Assembly (NCBI RefSeq): GCF_001685025.1
Contig: NZ_MAYU01000025.1
Coordinates: 124,001 to 188,000 of the forward strand
Length of the DNA: 64,000 nt
Source: Bacillus sp. FJAT-27225
GTDB lineage: Bacteria; Bacillota; Bacilli; Bacillales; Cytobacillaceae
Direction of reading: 5' to 3'
Numbering within the stretch: position 1 is the first letter of the stretch; the number at the start of each line of letters is the position of its first letter. Shown one piece after another: positions 41,334 through 50,007 of this stretch. The notes under the pieces are model-generated. The model did no database searches and was not told where the DNA came from. It saw nothing but the letters and a program-made list of their open reading frames with translations. A program made the translations under genes and the position numbers.

Positions 41334-42230
41334 TTGAAAAAAGCATTAGTCCTGGGGGGAACGAGGTTTTTTGGGGTACACCTGGTTGAAGCGTTACTGG
41401 AACAGGGAATCGATGTGACTGTTGCGACGAGGGGAAACACCATTCCGCAATTTTCGGAAAATGTTGGCACGATCAGATGTGACAGAACAAAAGGGAATAA
41501 CTTTAAAAAGGCTTTCTCGAATACAGAATGGGACATTGTCTTTGACCAAATTTGTTATAAACCAGATGATGCCCTTTTGGCAATTGATACGTTTTCCGGA
41601 AAAACCAAAAAGTATGTATTTACCTCAACAAAATCCGTATACGATCATCTTGACCAAAAAAACGCCTGCATAGAAGCGGATTTCGATCCGTACACATATA
41701 ATTTTGCCGTTGGCAATAGTGAGAACCTTCCATATGGAGAAGGAAAACGGCAGGCCGAAGCAGTATTCTTCCAGAAAGCTCCGTTTGAAGTTTCAGCGGC
41801 AAGAGTGCCAATTGTAATGGGACCCGATGATTATACTGGGCGGCTGGACTTCCATATTAAAAAGGTTATGGACGGAGAAGAGATTTTTTTTCCGGATGTT
41901 GAAGCCGAGATGGATTATATTTTATCAAAAGAAGCTGGGAGATTTATTGCCTGGGCAGGAGTTAATGGAGTTATAGGGCCAATCAACGGAAGTTCCGATG
42001 GAACCGTTTCGATGAATGAAATAATATCTTTAATTGAGAAAGCGACTGGCAAAAAAGCAGTACTGGCAAAGAAGGCGACAAAAGAAAATCATTCTCCGTA
42101 TGGCATACCATTTTCATGGATTATGAGCAATGAAAGAGCAAAGAAAGAGGGCTTTTTGTTTTCCGATGTCCATCAGTGGCTGCCTGAATTAATTAAACAA
42201 TCGGCAGACAGACATAGAACTCGAGTGTAG
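41334..42230 (+). CDS. NAD-dependent epimerase/dehydratase family protein
   Basis: 298 residues from the TTG at 41334, set by GGGGGAG six bases upstream. The Rossmann start is KKALVLGGTRFFGVHLVEAL (GG-x-RFxG type, as in RNA-binding CSP41-like and related SDRs). The usual YxxxK appears only as PYGEGKRQAE, where Y-x3-K is recognisable. A substrate-binding C-terminal half follows (ARVPIVMGPDDYTGR). Substrate unknown. The frame also reads upstream into the DUF2243 gene, but without a start signal. Confidence 0.82.
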   Translation: MKKALVLGGTRFFGVHLVEALLEQGIDVTVATRGNTIPQFSENVGTIRCDRTKGNNFKKAFSNTEWDIVFDQICYKPDDALLAIDTFSGKTKKYVFTSTKSVYDHLDQKNACIEADFDPYTYNFAVGNSENLPYGEGKRQAEAVFFQKAPFEVSAARVPIVMGPDDYTGRLDFHIKKVMDGEEIFFPDVEAEMDYILSKEAGRFIAWAGVNGVIGPINGSSDGTVSMNEIISLIEKATGKKAVLAKKATKENHSPYGIPFSWIMSNERAKKEGFLFSDVHQWLPELIKQSADRHRTRV

Positions 42231-42280
42231 AGGTGAACTATCAATATGCTAGCATATTAATAGCAACTAATAGCACGTTA

Positions 42281-42311
42281 AAAAGCCCGTGGCACATGGC
42301 CTCGGGCTTTT
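42281..42311. terminator. Bidirectional terminator between the epimerase-like and DUF948 genes
   Basis: AAAAGCCCG and CGGGCTTTT with a 13-base interior. Confidence 0.85.
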
Positions 42312-42654
42312 AATATGCAGGACGTCTTGATTTCTTTTTCCTTGATACTTTTGAAAGAGGCCTGAATTTAATCAGTTTTTTAACATTAGCTACTGTCTGT
42401 TTACCTGCTTCAGTTGTATACTGGATTGCTTCTTTTTTATAATCGATATCTTCCATAATTTCCTGTTGGTTTTCAGTTAGCTGTGTTGTTTCTACTTTAA
42501 TTGTATCAACCTTGCGCTGGAGCCGGGCCACAGTTTCATTCAATTGATCGATGGCAGGCTTAGAAGCTTTCAGTGTTTTGAACGCCGAATAGCCAAGAAA
42601 CCCTATCGCCCCTACAAAAATTGCGATACTAATGTACACAATCCACATTTCCAT
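42310..42654 (-). CDS. DUF948 family protein (YtxG-like)
   Basis: 114 residues. One N-terminal membrane helix (about 4-24) is followed by a long amphipathic coiled-coil helix (KASKPAIDQLNETVARLQRK, VETTQLTENQQEIMEDIDYK) and a basic tail (KVSRKKKSRRPAY). This is the DUF948 layout; YtxG in Bacillus subtilis is a general stress protein. GGAGGTATGGAA overlaps the start region. Function unknown. Confidence 0.85.
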   Translation of the reverse strand: MEMWIVYISIAIFVGAIGFLGYSAFKTLKASKPAIDQLNETVARLQRKVDTIKVETTQLTENQQEIMEDIDYKKEAIQYTTEAGKQTVANVKKLIKFRPLSKVSRKKKSRRPAY

Positions 42655-42913
42655 ACCTCCCTGCTTCTAGTTTGTATCTATTTACCCAAAATAATGAACA
42701 ACGTAACGTTAAAGCTGGAATTAAACCCGGAACCCGGCTGCTGCTTGGTTTAGGCTCCCCATAAATGTGCTAAGCAGTGAACCATCCAAACAAAATTAAT
42801 TTCTAAAAGAAAAGAGCAGATGATTTTATAATTAAAAAATTCAGAAAAATAATTGTGTAGATGTATTGGATAGTGTAAAATTACACTAAAGTATATTTTA
42901 GGGGATGAAGAAG

Positions 42914-44377
42914 TTGAAACGGAATACAATCCTTGTTTTGCTTTATTTTCTATTTGTGCCATTCGTGATATCGGTGGGGGCATTAGGATTGGCGCTGGCA
43001 CTAGGCGAAGCAACTTCGTATTATGCGCTGTTTTTGTATATTGCATCCGGAATCTGGGCCGGAGTACATTTTGCTAAAAAAGATACTGAACCTAAAACAA
43101 GTGTTGCTCGATTTCTTCCTGTTTCACTTCCTGCTTTAGTAGCCGTCAGCCTTGGAGCGGTTCTGATGTTAGCTACAAAAGGCTTTGTTGGCGAAAATCT
43201 CTGGGGGGTTTACGTATTCGGATTTTTCCCGTTTTTACCATACAATTTTATTACCTTTCTTACCGGGCTGAGAATTGCCGGCTTACTTGCTCCATTCCTC
43301 TATTATTTCATGTTTCTCCTCGCTTATTTGATCTACCATAGAAGAGCTCTTAAATTAAGTATAGCAGTATCAGGAACAGCAGTATTTGTACTATGTATAA
43401 CTACAATTGGCATCACCCACTGGCATAGGATTCAGGAAGTACTTCCATCATACGGGTTTAAGTATGAAAATGGCTATTCCAGTGTAGACCTTGAGCCTTA
43501 TTATGTACACAATGAGAATAATAAGCTCCCAAAGCTAAATGAACCGGCTACTTTTAGTATTAATAATCAAGAAGAAATGCCAGTTCTTGATGGTGCCGAG
43601 GCAGCCTTTCCGGTCTATTCTGCCTTTGCAAATGCAGTTTACACTGGAATAAGTGATATATATTTCAATAATAAAAGGCAAATTGAAGTTGTCAGTTTTA
43701 CGAATACGATTTATGCGTTTGAACGGCTTGTTAAGGGAGAAGTAGATATTTTCTTTGGGGCCCAGCCTTCCCAAGAGCAGAAGCAACTGGCAGAGAGATT
43801 TGATAAAGAACTCGTTTTAACTCCGATTGGGAAAGAAGCATTTGTTTTCTTCGTAAACAGCAAGAACTCTGTCGACAATCTGGCAACAAATCAAATAAGA
43901 GACATTTACTCAGGCAAACTGACGAATTGCAATGCAGTTGGCGGAAGTGATGAGAAAATTCGCGCTTTCCAGCGGCCTCAAGGGTCAGGTTCGCAAACCA
44001 TTATGCAAGTCGTTATGAGCGATACCCCTTTAATGGATCCTCTAAAGGAAGAAGTAAGCGGAATGGGCGATTTAATTGAGGAGGTTGCCAATTACCGAAA
44101 CTATAAAAACGCTCTAGGCTATTCATTCCGCTTTTTTACGACAGGAATGAACCCAAGCAGGGAAATAAAGTTGCTTTCTATCGATGGAGTTGAACCAAAC
44201 GAAGAAAATATCCGCTCAGGTAAGTATCCATTCGTCGTCAACCTTTATGCAATCACAATAAAGGACAATCCGAATAAACACATTACTCCATTTCTTGAAT
44301 GGATGCAGGGTCCCCAGGGGCAGCAGATAGTTGGGGAAATTGGATACGTCCCTTTGAAAATGGAGGGGAGAGAATAG
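42914..44377 (+). CDS. PstS-like substrate-binding domain fused to a multi-helix membrane domain
   Basis: About 487 residues. The first 165 residues make five or so hydrophobic segments with short loops. The rest is a periplasmic-binding-protein type domain of the phosphate-binding (PBP_like, PstS) kind: FPVYSAFANAVYTGI, YAFERLVKGEVDIFFGAQPS, QIRDIYSGKLTNC and the RPQGSGSQTIMQ loop that in PstS binds phosphate. No pst permease genes are near. The TTG at 42914 has AGGGGATG upstream; the ATG at 42905 lies on that site. It may sense phosphate or another anion at the membrane. Confidence 0.82.
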   Translation: MKRNTILVLLYFLFVPFVISVGALGLALALGEATSYYALFLYIASGIWAGVHFAKKDTEPKTSVARFLPVSLPALVAVSLGAVLMLATKGFVGENLWGVYVFGFFPFLPYNFITFLTGLRIAGLLAPFLYYFMFLLAYLIYHRRALKLSIAVSGTAVFVLCITTIGITHWHRIQEVLPSYGFKYENGYSSVDLEPYYVHNENNKLPKLNEPATFSINNQEEMPVLDGAEAAFPVYSAFANAVYTGISDIYFNNKRQIEVVSFTNTIYAFERLVKGEVDIFFGAQPSQEQKQLAERFDKELVLTPIGKEAFVFFVNSKNSVDNLATNQIRDIYSGKLTNCNAVGGSDEKIRAFQRPQGSGSQTIMQVVMSDTPLMDPLKEEVSGMGDLIEEVANYRNYKNALGYSFRFFTTGMNPSREIKLLSIDGVEPNEENIRSGKYPFVVNLYAITIKDNPNKHITPFLEWMQGPQGQQIVGEIGYVPLKMEGRE

Positions 44378-44502
44378 GCTAACTTACAAACTATTCTCTT
44401 TAAGTTCAATTCTGGTTTAAATATGGCCTGAATTACTCCTGCTAAAAAAACAGTCAATAACCGGCAATCGGCTTAAAAGTAGTGGGAGATAAAATTCTAT
44501 TT

Positions 44503-44923
44503 ATGGTATTAGGAAACCAAACGATTCGGAATATAAAAAAGGCTTTGTCCCTTTCACCACAAGCTTTATTTGATGGAACATTAAGCCAGACTGTACCATC
44601 AAATTGAAAAAGTCAAACAACTTATTGAACCACTATTACAGAAAGGAAGCTAGTATTTAATAGCAGCAACTGAAGGCGATATTCTAATGGGTTGGATTTT
44701 TATAGGAACAAGCAAAGACTAATTTACAGAAAAGATAGTTGGAGATATTTATGAATTATGTGTAATAGAAGAATTTAGCGGAAATGGAATTTTAAAAAGA
44801 CTGATAGAGGCTGGGATCGTACATGAGGGTCGTTTAAGTGTATATACAGGAAATCAAGCCATTAAACTGTATGAAAAATTAGGATTCAAAAAAAGAACCA
44901 TCACAATGAGGATGCCTATTTAA
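44503..44923 (+). pseudogene. Decayed GNAT N-acetyltransferase
   Basis: Translation pieces in one frame read YHQIEKVKQLIEPLLQKGS, stop, YLIAATEGDILMGWIFIGTS, stop, then IVGDIYELCVIEEFSGNG and NQAIKLYEKLGFKKRTITMR. The last pieces are the GNAT core: strand 4, acetyl-CoA loop remnant and NxxAxxLYxKxGF. At least one TAG and one TAA interrupt it, and the upstream part from the ATG at 44503 is out of frame. The stretch is AT-rich compared with its neighbours. No intact copy is in the window. Confidence 0.75.
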
Positions 44924-45177
44924 AAGCTATCTTTATATTAAAGCAAAATGGCTGGTTTAAAGAGAGTTGGGGAATAAATAAAAAATGGTTTCCTAGATTT
45001 TTATCGAAAATCACTAATAACTATTAACAAGACCATGTAAAATATGCGGGGGCTCATTAGCCAATTCAACTCTGGAGTTTAGCTTAATAAAAAACGAAAA
45101 CAAAGAGCGCCTTACCCGGTATTTTAGCAATATCGCTCGTGCAGGCACTCTTAAGAATAAATATACTAAAAGGAAAT
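44924..45177. other. Non-coding gap with a possible gene remnant
   Basis: An open stretch ending GWFKESWGINKKWFPRFLSK-ITNNY lies at about 44922-45027, without a start codon or ribosome site of its own, and looks like a leftover C-terminus. The remaining bases up to the nitrilase end are AT-rich with no recognised element. Confidence 0.35.
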
Positions 45178-46101
45178 CTATTGTTTGCCTTCATTCACAA
45201 TTAATTGAAACACATCTTTCCGATTATAATGTCCGACTGCATCGAAGTCAAAATGGCCCCGTGTGATGTCATCCAAATCTAAAGTCGCGTACAGTATTTT
45301 TTCTTTTCCAAATACAGGCTCAACAATAAATTCTCCAAGAGGATTTACGATGCAACTTCCTCCTCGAGTGATTTCATCAGGCATTTTTTTCATTTCGTCT
45401 GTTTCAAGTAAATCCTCTTCATACATATCCTTCGTACTATATTGATTGCATGATAAAACAAAGCAACGTCCCTCAATAGCAATATGCCGCATAGTAGCGA
45501 ACCAAGTGTCTCGCGAATCAGCAGTAGGTGCGATATAAATCTGGATTCCCTTTTCATACATAGCTGCGCGTGCTAGAGGCATATAGTTTTCCCAGCAAAT
45601 TAGCGAACCCAATTTGCCATAAGGTGTATCGAAAACCGGTAGTGTACTCCCATCCCCTTCGCCCCAAATGAGACGTTCACTTCCTGTTGGTTTTAGTTTT
45701 CGGTGTTTACCCAACAGTTTTCCATCCGGACCAAAGTAAATCACCGTGCAATAAAGCGTGCCACCACTAGTTTCTTGGTCACGTTCAATCACGCCAATAA
45801 CAGTATAAGCTCCCGCTTTTTTCACTGCTTCTCCTAATTGTTCTGTTTCTGGACCGGGTACAGCTATGGCATTTTTTGCGTAACGTAGGAAATCATTGCG
45901 TCCATTTGCAGAACGGCTTCCCACTACTGCCCCAAAGCTCATCCCGCGTGGATATGCCGGTATAAAAGCTTCTGGAAAAACAATAATATTGGCACCTTGT
46001 TCCCCAGCTTCAAGGATAAACTTTATTGCCTTGTTAACACATTGCTCTTTATTCATCACAATCGAACCAGCTTGTACGACGGCAACTTTGCATGTTGTCA
46101 T
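45178..46101 (-). CDS. Nitrilase / carbon-nitrogen hydrolase
   Basis: 307 residues. The triad of the nitrilase superfamily is visible: E44 (VFPEAFIPAYP), K135 (KHRKLKPTGSERLIWG) and C169 (GSLICWENYMPLAR). RKLKPT plus CWENYMPL is the pattern of true nitrilases (branch 1), which turn nitriles into acids and ammonia. GGGGGAATTCAG precedes the ATG. No aldoxime dehydratase or partner gene is adjacent. The gene lies next to the decayed GNAT region, and the area may be accessory. Confidence 0.9.
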   Translation of the reverse strand: MTTCKVAVVQAGSIVMNKEQCVNKAIKFILEAGEQGANIIVFPEAFIPAYPRGMSFGAVVGSRSANGRNDFLRYAKNAIAVPGPETEQLGEAVKKAGAYTVIGVIERDQETSGGTLYCTVIYFGPDGKLLGKHRKLKPTGSERLIWGEGDGSTLPVFDTPYGKLGSLICWENYMPLARAAMYEKGIQIYIAPTADSRDTWFATMRHIAIEGRCFVLSCNQYSTKDMYEEDLLETDEMKKMPDEITRGGSCIVNPLGEFIVEPVFGKEKILYATLDLDDITRGHFDFDAVGHYNRKDVFQLIVNEGKQ

Positions 46102-46482
46102 CTGAATTCCCCCTTTTGTCCAATTTTAAGTGGAACCTTTTATATTGTAAAATGATAATCTTATTGATTATGTCCCATAGAATTGAGGGGGAATTTATGT
46201 ACTTACATGCATTCAATTTTGCAATACCTTCAATGTGTGGAGTAACAGCTATTTGGTCTGGGAATAAAAGATATCTATCCCCGTTTTTAAATTTTATGGC
46301 GGTAAGTCAACAGAACGGCTCTGAGAAAGTGATTTTGTCGTCCTCCATAGAATAAGGCAGGAAGAGATTTTTAGTTTAAAATTTTTATTATCAAAAACGA
46401 AAACAATGGATGTATTTTTCATGGGTTCTTGATATACTATTCTTGTAATAGGTAAAAAGTAACAGAAAAGGGGGAGATTTTC

Positions 46483-46683
46483 ATGGGATCTATAGCGGGA
46501 ATTAGTTTAGGACTTTTGCTGCCTGTGTTGTTGATATCATTGATACTTCTAGTTGTGGCACTGGTGGATTTAGTTCGGTCTGAGCGAACAAACGGGCCTA
46601 AATGGGTCTGGGCATTGGTCATCGTCATGGTCAGCACGTTGGGACCAATCCTTTACTTTGTGTTTGGAAGGAGAAATTACTGA
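46483..46683 (+). CDS. PLDc_N (phospholipase D nuclease N-terminal-like) membrane protein, YxlE-like
   Basis: 66 residues. Two membrane helices (about 5-28 and 42-60) surround ALVDLVRSERTNGPKWVWAL, the PLDc_N signature; it ends LGPILYFVFGRRNY. In Bacillus subtilis YxlE is part of the sigY operon with the exporter YxlFG. Here the same three genes follow one another with TGATG and ATGA overlaps, but no sigY is in front. AAGGGGGAG precedes the ATG. Confidence 0.87.
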   Translation: MGSIAGISLGLLLPVLLISLILLVVALVDLVRSERTNGPKWVWALVIVMVSTLGPILYFVFGRRNY

Positions 46684-47591
46684 TGCCTCTTGTCCAAATC
46701 GACGGGCTGAGGAAAAACTTCAAAGGAAATGAAGTTATCAAGGGCCTTGATTTTATTTTGAAAAAAGGGAAATGTACCGCCTTGCTTGGGCCAAACGGGG
46801 CGGGCAAGACGACGACACTGCGGATGTTGTCTGGCCTAATGGAACCATCCTCTGGTTCGATCGTGTTTACGGATGCAAAAAAAGGAGAGGATATCCGAAA
46901 GTTTATAGGCTATCTCCCTCAATATCCGGTCTTTTATGACTGGATGACTGGTTCCGAATTTTTGGCGTACGCTGGAAGGCTTGCCGGGCTATCAAAGAGT
47001 GAAGCAAAAGCAAGAACCACGGAGCTGCTTGAGCTTGTAGGGATTGCCGATGCAAGCAAGCGGGCTGTCGGTAAGTATTCGGGTGGGATGAAACAAAGGC
47101 TTGGAATTGCACAGGCGCTTATTCATCGCCCAAAACTGATTATGCTGGATGAACCAGTCTCGGCACTTGACCCTTTCGGAAGACGTGAAGTTCTTGAGCT
47201 ATTGGAAAAATTGAAAACCGAAACTACAATCCTTTTTTCGACGCATATCCTGAGCGATGCGGAAGAGGTGTGTGACGAACTGCTTTTTTTACATAATGGG
47301 CAGATTGTGGAATCAGGAACAATGGATGAGTTGAGAGAACGCCACTCTGAATCCAAAATAGAGCTCCTTTTTAAAGGCCCTGCAGAAACATATGTAAATA
47401 AGTTTGTATCGTTTCCATTTGTTCAAAATTCAACTGTTTTGGGTCCCCAGCTTAATGTCTATGTGTCAGATATTGAACGGGCACGTCAGGCATTTTTAAA
47501 AGAGGCTGCGGAACAGGATATGCCGCTGGTCAAGTTTGAAGCGAGCCGGATGACTCTCGAGGACATTTTCATGAAGGTGGTGGCAAAATGA
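46683..47591 (+). CDS. ABC transporter ATP-binding protein, YxlF-like
   Basis: 302 residues. Walker A GPNGAGKTTT, signature YSGGMKQRLGIAQALIH, Walker B LIMLDEPVSALDP, H-loop FSTHIL. The start at 46683 overlaps the stop of the previous gene (TGATG) and GGAAGGAG lies upstream. The C-terminal extension (about 215-302) is as in ABC-2 exporters. It works with the permease that follows (ATGA overlap). In Bacillus subtilis the YxlFG group affects SigY activity; the substrate is unknown. Confidence 0.93.
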   Translation: MPLVQIDGLRKNFKGNEVIKGLDFILKKGKCTALLGPNGAGKTTTLRMLSGLMEPSSGSIVFTDAKKGEDIRKFIGYLPQYPVFYDWMTGSEFLAYAGRLAGLSKSEAKARTTELLELVGIADASKRAVGKYSGGMKQRLGIAQALIHRPKLIMLDEPVSALDPFGRREVLELLEKLKTETTILFSTHILSDAEEVCDELLFLHNGQIVESGTMDELRERHSESKIELLFKGPAETYVNKFVSFPFVQNSTVLGPQLNVYVSDIERARQAFLKEAAEQDMPLVKFEASRMTLEDIFMKVVAK

Positions 47592-48367
47592 AACAGTGGC
47601 TTACACTTTTTGAAAAGGAAGTTCTTGAGATGTGGCGGAACTTCAGATGGATTTGGATGCCCATTACGTTCATTCTTTTAGGAGTCCAGGAACCATTGAT
47701 TAGCTACTATATGGAGGATATCCTCAATACAGTGGGCGGCCTCCCGGAAGGCGCAGAGATTTCAATCCCGGTACCAAGTGCGCCTGAAGTTCTGATTGCG
47801 AGTATGTCCCAATACAATACACTCGGCATCTTGATAATTGTCCTTGTATCCATGTCACTCATATCGGGAGAGCGAAAAAGCGGGACGGCTGCGATGATTC
47901 TTGTTAAACCTGTATCCCATGCCTCCTTCATTACTGCGAAATGGGCAGGGACCCTGTTGTTGGTTTGGGTGTCATTATTGATCGGTTTTATTGCATCCTG
48001 GTATTATACCGGTCTCTTATTTGACTGGGTTGATTTAAAAAATTTCCTTGGCGCATTTTTCCTCGAAGGGCTTTGGTTAACTTTTGTGGTCACAGTAGCT
48101 GTTTTGTTTAGCTCTTTGTTCTTTGTATCAGGAGCCGCAGGGTTTGCCGCACTTGGCTCTGTTATTATCCTTACACTCGTTACCGGTACACTATCCCATG
48201 TGCTCGAATGGAGTCCGGCCAAACTGCCGGATTATGCCGGGGAGTTTGTTTTAGCAGGAAAGTTCCCGGAACACTCGGGTATGGCTATTATTCTTTCATT
48301 AATTGTAATTGCTATTTTACTTGTAACCTCTATATATGTGTTCCGAAGAAAAGAACTTGCCGCATAA
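47588..48367 (+). CDS. ABC-2 type transporter permease, YxlG-like
   Basis: 259 residues, six membrane helices. After the first helix the ISGERKSGTAAMILVKPVSH stretch marks the ABC-2 fold between helices 2 and 3. The gene overlaps the ATPase stop by ATGA, with AAGGTGG upstream. The two form an exporter, most likely for a peptide, drug or lipid. A terminator follows at 48376. Confidence 0.9.
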   Translation: MKQWLTLFEKEVLEMWRNFRWIWMPITFILLGVQEPLISYYMEDILNTVGGLPEGAEISIPVPSAPEVLIASMSQYNTLGILIIVLVSMSLISGERKSGTAAMILVKPVSHASFITAKWAGTLLLVWVSLLIGFIASWYYTGLLFDWVDLKNFLGAFFLEGLWLTFVVTVAVLFSSLFFVSGAAGFAALGSVIILTLVTGTLSHVLEWSPAKLPDYAGEFVLAGKFPEHSGMAIILSLIVIAILLVTSIYVFRRKELAA

Positions 48368-48375
48368 CCAGCATG

Positions 48376-48406
48376 GCCGTCCATATATGTTATGGATGGC
48401 TTTTTT
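48376..48406 (+). terminator. Terminator of the YxlEFG-like operon
   Basis: GCCGTCCATA and TATGGATGGC form the stem; TTTTTT follows. Confidence 0.85.
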
Positions 48407-48498
48407 AAATGAATTTTTCTTTTAAAACAGCGGATAATACGGTATTGTATAAGTACTTAGGAAATCGAAAGAATTAAGAATCTGGAGGAGATAGATAA

Positions 48499-49683
48499 AT
48501 GGCAACCAACGCAACTGTTAACTTGAGTGAATTTGCAGAAAGTGTAACTGCGCAAGTAATTGAATGGAGAAGATATCTACATAGCAATCCGGAATTGTCA
48601 TTCCAAGAAGAAAAAACTGCCCAGTTTGTATATGATACACTGTCATCCTTTGGTGGCCTGGAGCTATCCCGGCCTACAAAAACAAGTGTGATGGCGAGGC
48701 TTATTGGAAGCCAGCCTGGAAAGGTTCTTGCTATCCGGGCAGATATGGATGCACTTCCGATTACGGAAGAAAATGATTTTGAATTTTCTTCAAAGAACCC
48801 AGGGGTCATGCATGCTTGCGGCCATGACGGGCATACCGCGATGCTGCTTGGGACAGCAAAAGTGCTTTCTGGGCTTAAAGATCAAATTAAAGGTGAAGTT
48901 CGCTTTCTGTTTCAGCACGCTGAAGAACTTGCCCCGGGTGGAGCGGAGGAAATGGTTGCTGCCGGTGTAATGGACGGGGTTGACCTTGTTATTGGAACTC
49001 ATCTGTGGTCTACCTTGCCAATTGGAAAAATCGGTGTTGTCTACGGTCCGATGATGGCTGCACCGGATACGTTTTGGATAACCGTAAAGGGTAAAGGGGG
49101 CCATGCTGCATTGCCACACCAGACGATCGATTCAATCGCGGTTGCCGCCCAGGTGGTAACCAACCTGCAGCACATCGTCTCTAGAAATACTGATCCTCTC
49201 GATAATTTAGTTTTATCGGTCACACAGTTTATTGCCGGTACAACTCACAATGTTATTCCGGGCTCTGTTGAAATGTGCGGTACAGTGCGCAGCTTCGATC
49301 CACAGCTTCGTGAATCGGTTCCTGCTACAATGGAAAGAGTCATTAAAGGTATCACCGAAGCGCATGGGGCAACATATGAATTTAAATATCAATTCGGCTA
49401 CCGACCAGTCATCAATGATGAGGAAGTTACCAGAGTTATCGAGGAAACCGTATTGGAAGTTTACGGCGAAGAAGCTCTCGATTTGATGCGGCCAAATATG
49501 GGAGGCGAGGACTTCTCTGCATTCCAGCAAAAAGCCCCTGGTGCATTTTTCTATGTTGGAGCAGGGAATGAGGAAAAGGGAATCACTTATCCTCACCACC
49601 ATTCGCGTTTTACAATTGATGAAGACTCCCTTGAAAAAGGAGTAAAGATATTCCTACATTCAGCGTTTAAATTTTTGGCATAA
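48499..49683 (+). CDS. M20 family amidohydrolase (N-acyl-amino-acid type)
   Basis: 394 residues. Metal-site marks are MHACGHDGHTAMLLG, HAEELAPGGAEEM (Glu-Glu) and GTHLW; DTFWITVKGKGGHAALPHQT belongs to the dimerisation domain. The C-terminal NMGGEDFSAF and HHHSRFTIDE fit. These enzymes remove acyl groups from amino acids or small amides, as in the YxeP/AmhX/HipO group. Exact substrate unclear. GGAGGAG precedes the ATG. It is monocistronic. Confidence 0.92.
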   Translation: MATNATVNLSEFAESVTAQVIEWRRYLHSNPELSFQEEKTAQFVYDTLSSFGGLELSRPTKTSVMARLIGSQPGKVLAIRADMDALPITEENDFEFSSKNPGVMHACGHDGHTAMLLGTAKVLSGLKDQIKGEVRFLFQHAEELAPGGAEEMVAAGVMDGVDLVIGTHLWSTLPIGKIGVVYGPMMAAPDTFWITVKGKGGHAALPHQTIDSIAVAAQVVTNLQHIVSRNTDPLDNLVLSVTQFIAGTTHNVIPGSVEMCGTVRSFDPQLRESVPATMERVIKGITEAHGATYEFKYQFGYRPVINDEEVTRVIEETVLEVYGEEALDLMRPNMGGEDFSAFQQKAPGAFFYVGAGNEEKGITYPHHHSRFTIDEDSLEKGVKIFLHSAFKFLA

Positions 49684-49704
49684 GGAAATAATGCGTATCA
49701 CTTG

Positions 49705-49812
49705 TCTGACGGATGAAGGAGAGGGCAGCCAAAAACAGCTGCTATCCCTCCTCATAAAGGTGAAGGGGGGAACAGTTCAAAAAACAGCTGCTACCCATCC
49801 TTCATAGACGCT
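49705..49812 (+). other. Non-coding repeat pair between the M20 and aldo/keto reductase genes
   Basis: Two direct copies of CAAAAA(A)CAGCTGCTA(T/C)CC, each followed by a TCCTTCAT-like end, lie about 60 bases apart. GAGGGCAGC and GCTGCTATCCCTC are partly inverted, and GATGAAGGA and TCCTTCAT are inverted across the whole stretch. A folded RNA or twin terminator relics are possible. Confidence 0.5.
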
Positions 49813-49847
49813 TAAGGAACACTAATTTTTAATAAGTATAGAGAAGG

Positions 49848-49876
49848 AGGCTGGCCAAAATGGTCAGCCTTTTTTA
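49848..49876 (+). terminator. Terminator before the aldo/keto reductase gene
   Basis: AGGCTGGCCA and TGGTCAGCCT with six T after the stem. Confidence 0.85.
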
Positions 49877-50007
49877 TGGAGTTGAAAAATTGCAAGTTTG
49901 ATTGGTCTGAATTTGCAATCTAATAAACCCGGTGGCATGATAATAGTGTTTAGTGAATCGAAATGATCACTGGCAGATACAGAGACCGTAATTGGGGAGG
50001 AATAGTA

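Noticed and set aside
46197-46355. A 52-codon frame with ATG and a GGGGG stretch upstream (MYLHAFNFAIPSMCGVTAIW...)
   Set aside because: No family, no terminator, composition of the end unlike a protein; it lies in the nitrilase promoter region.
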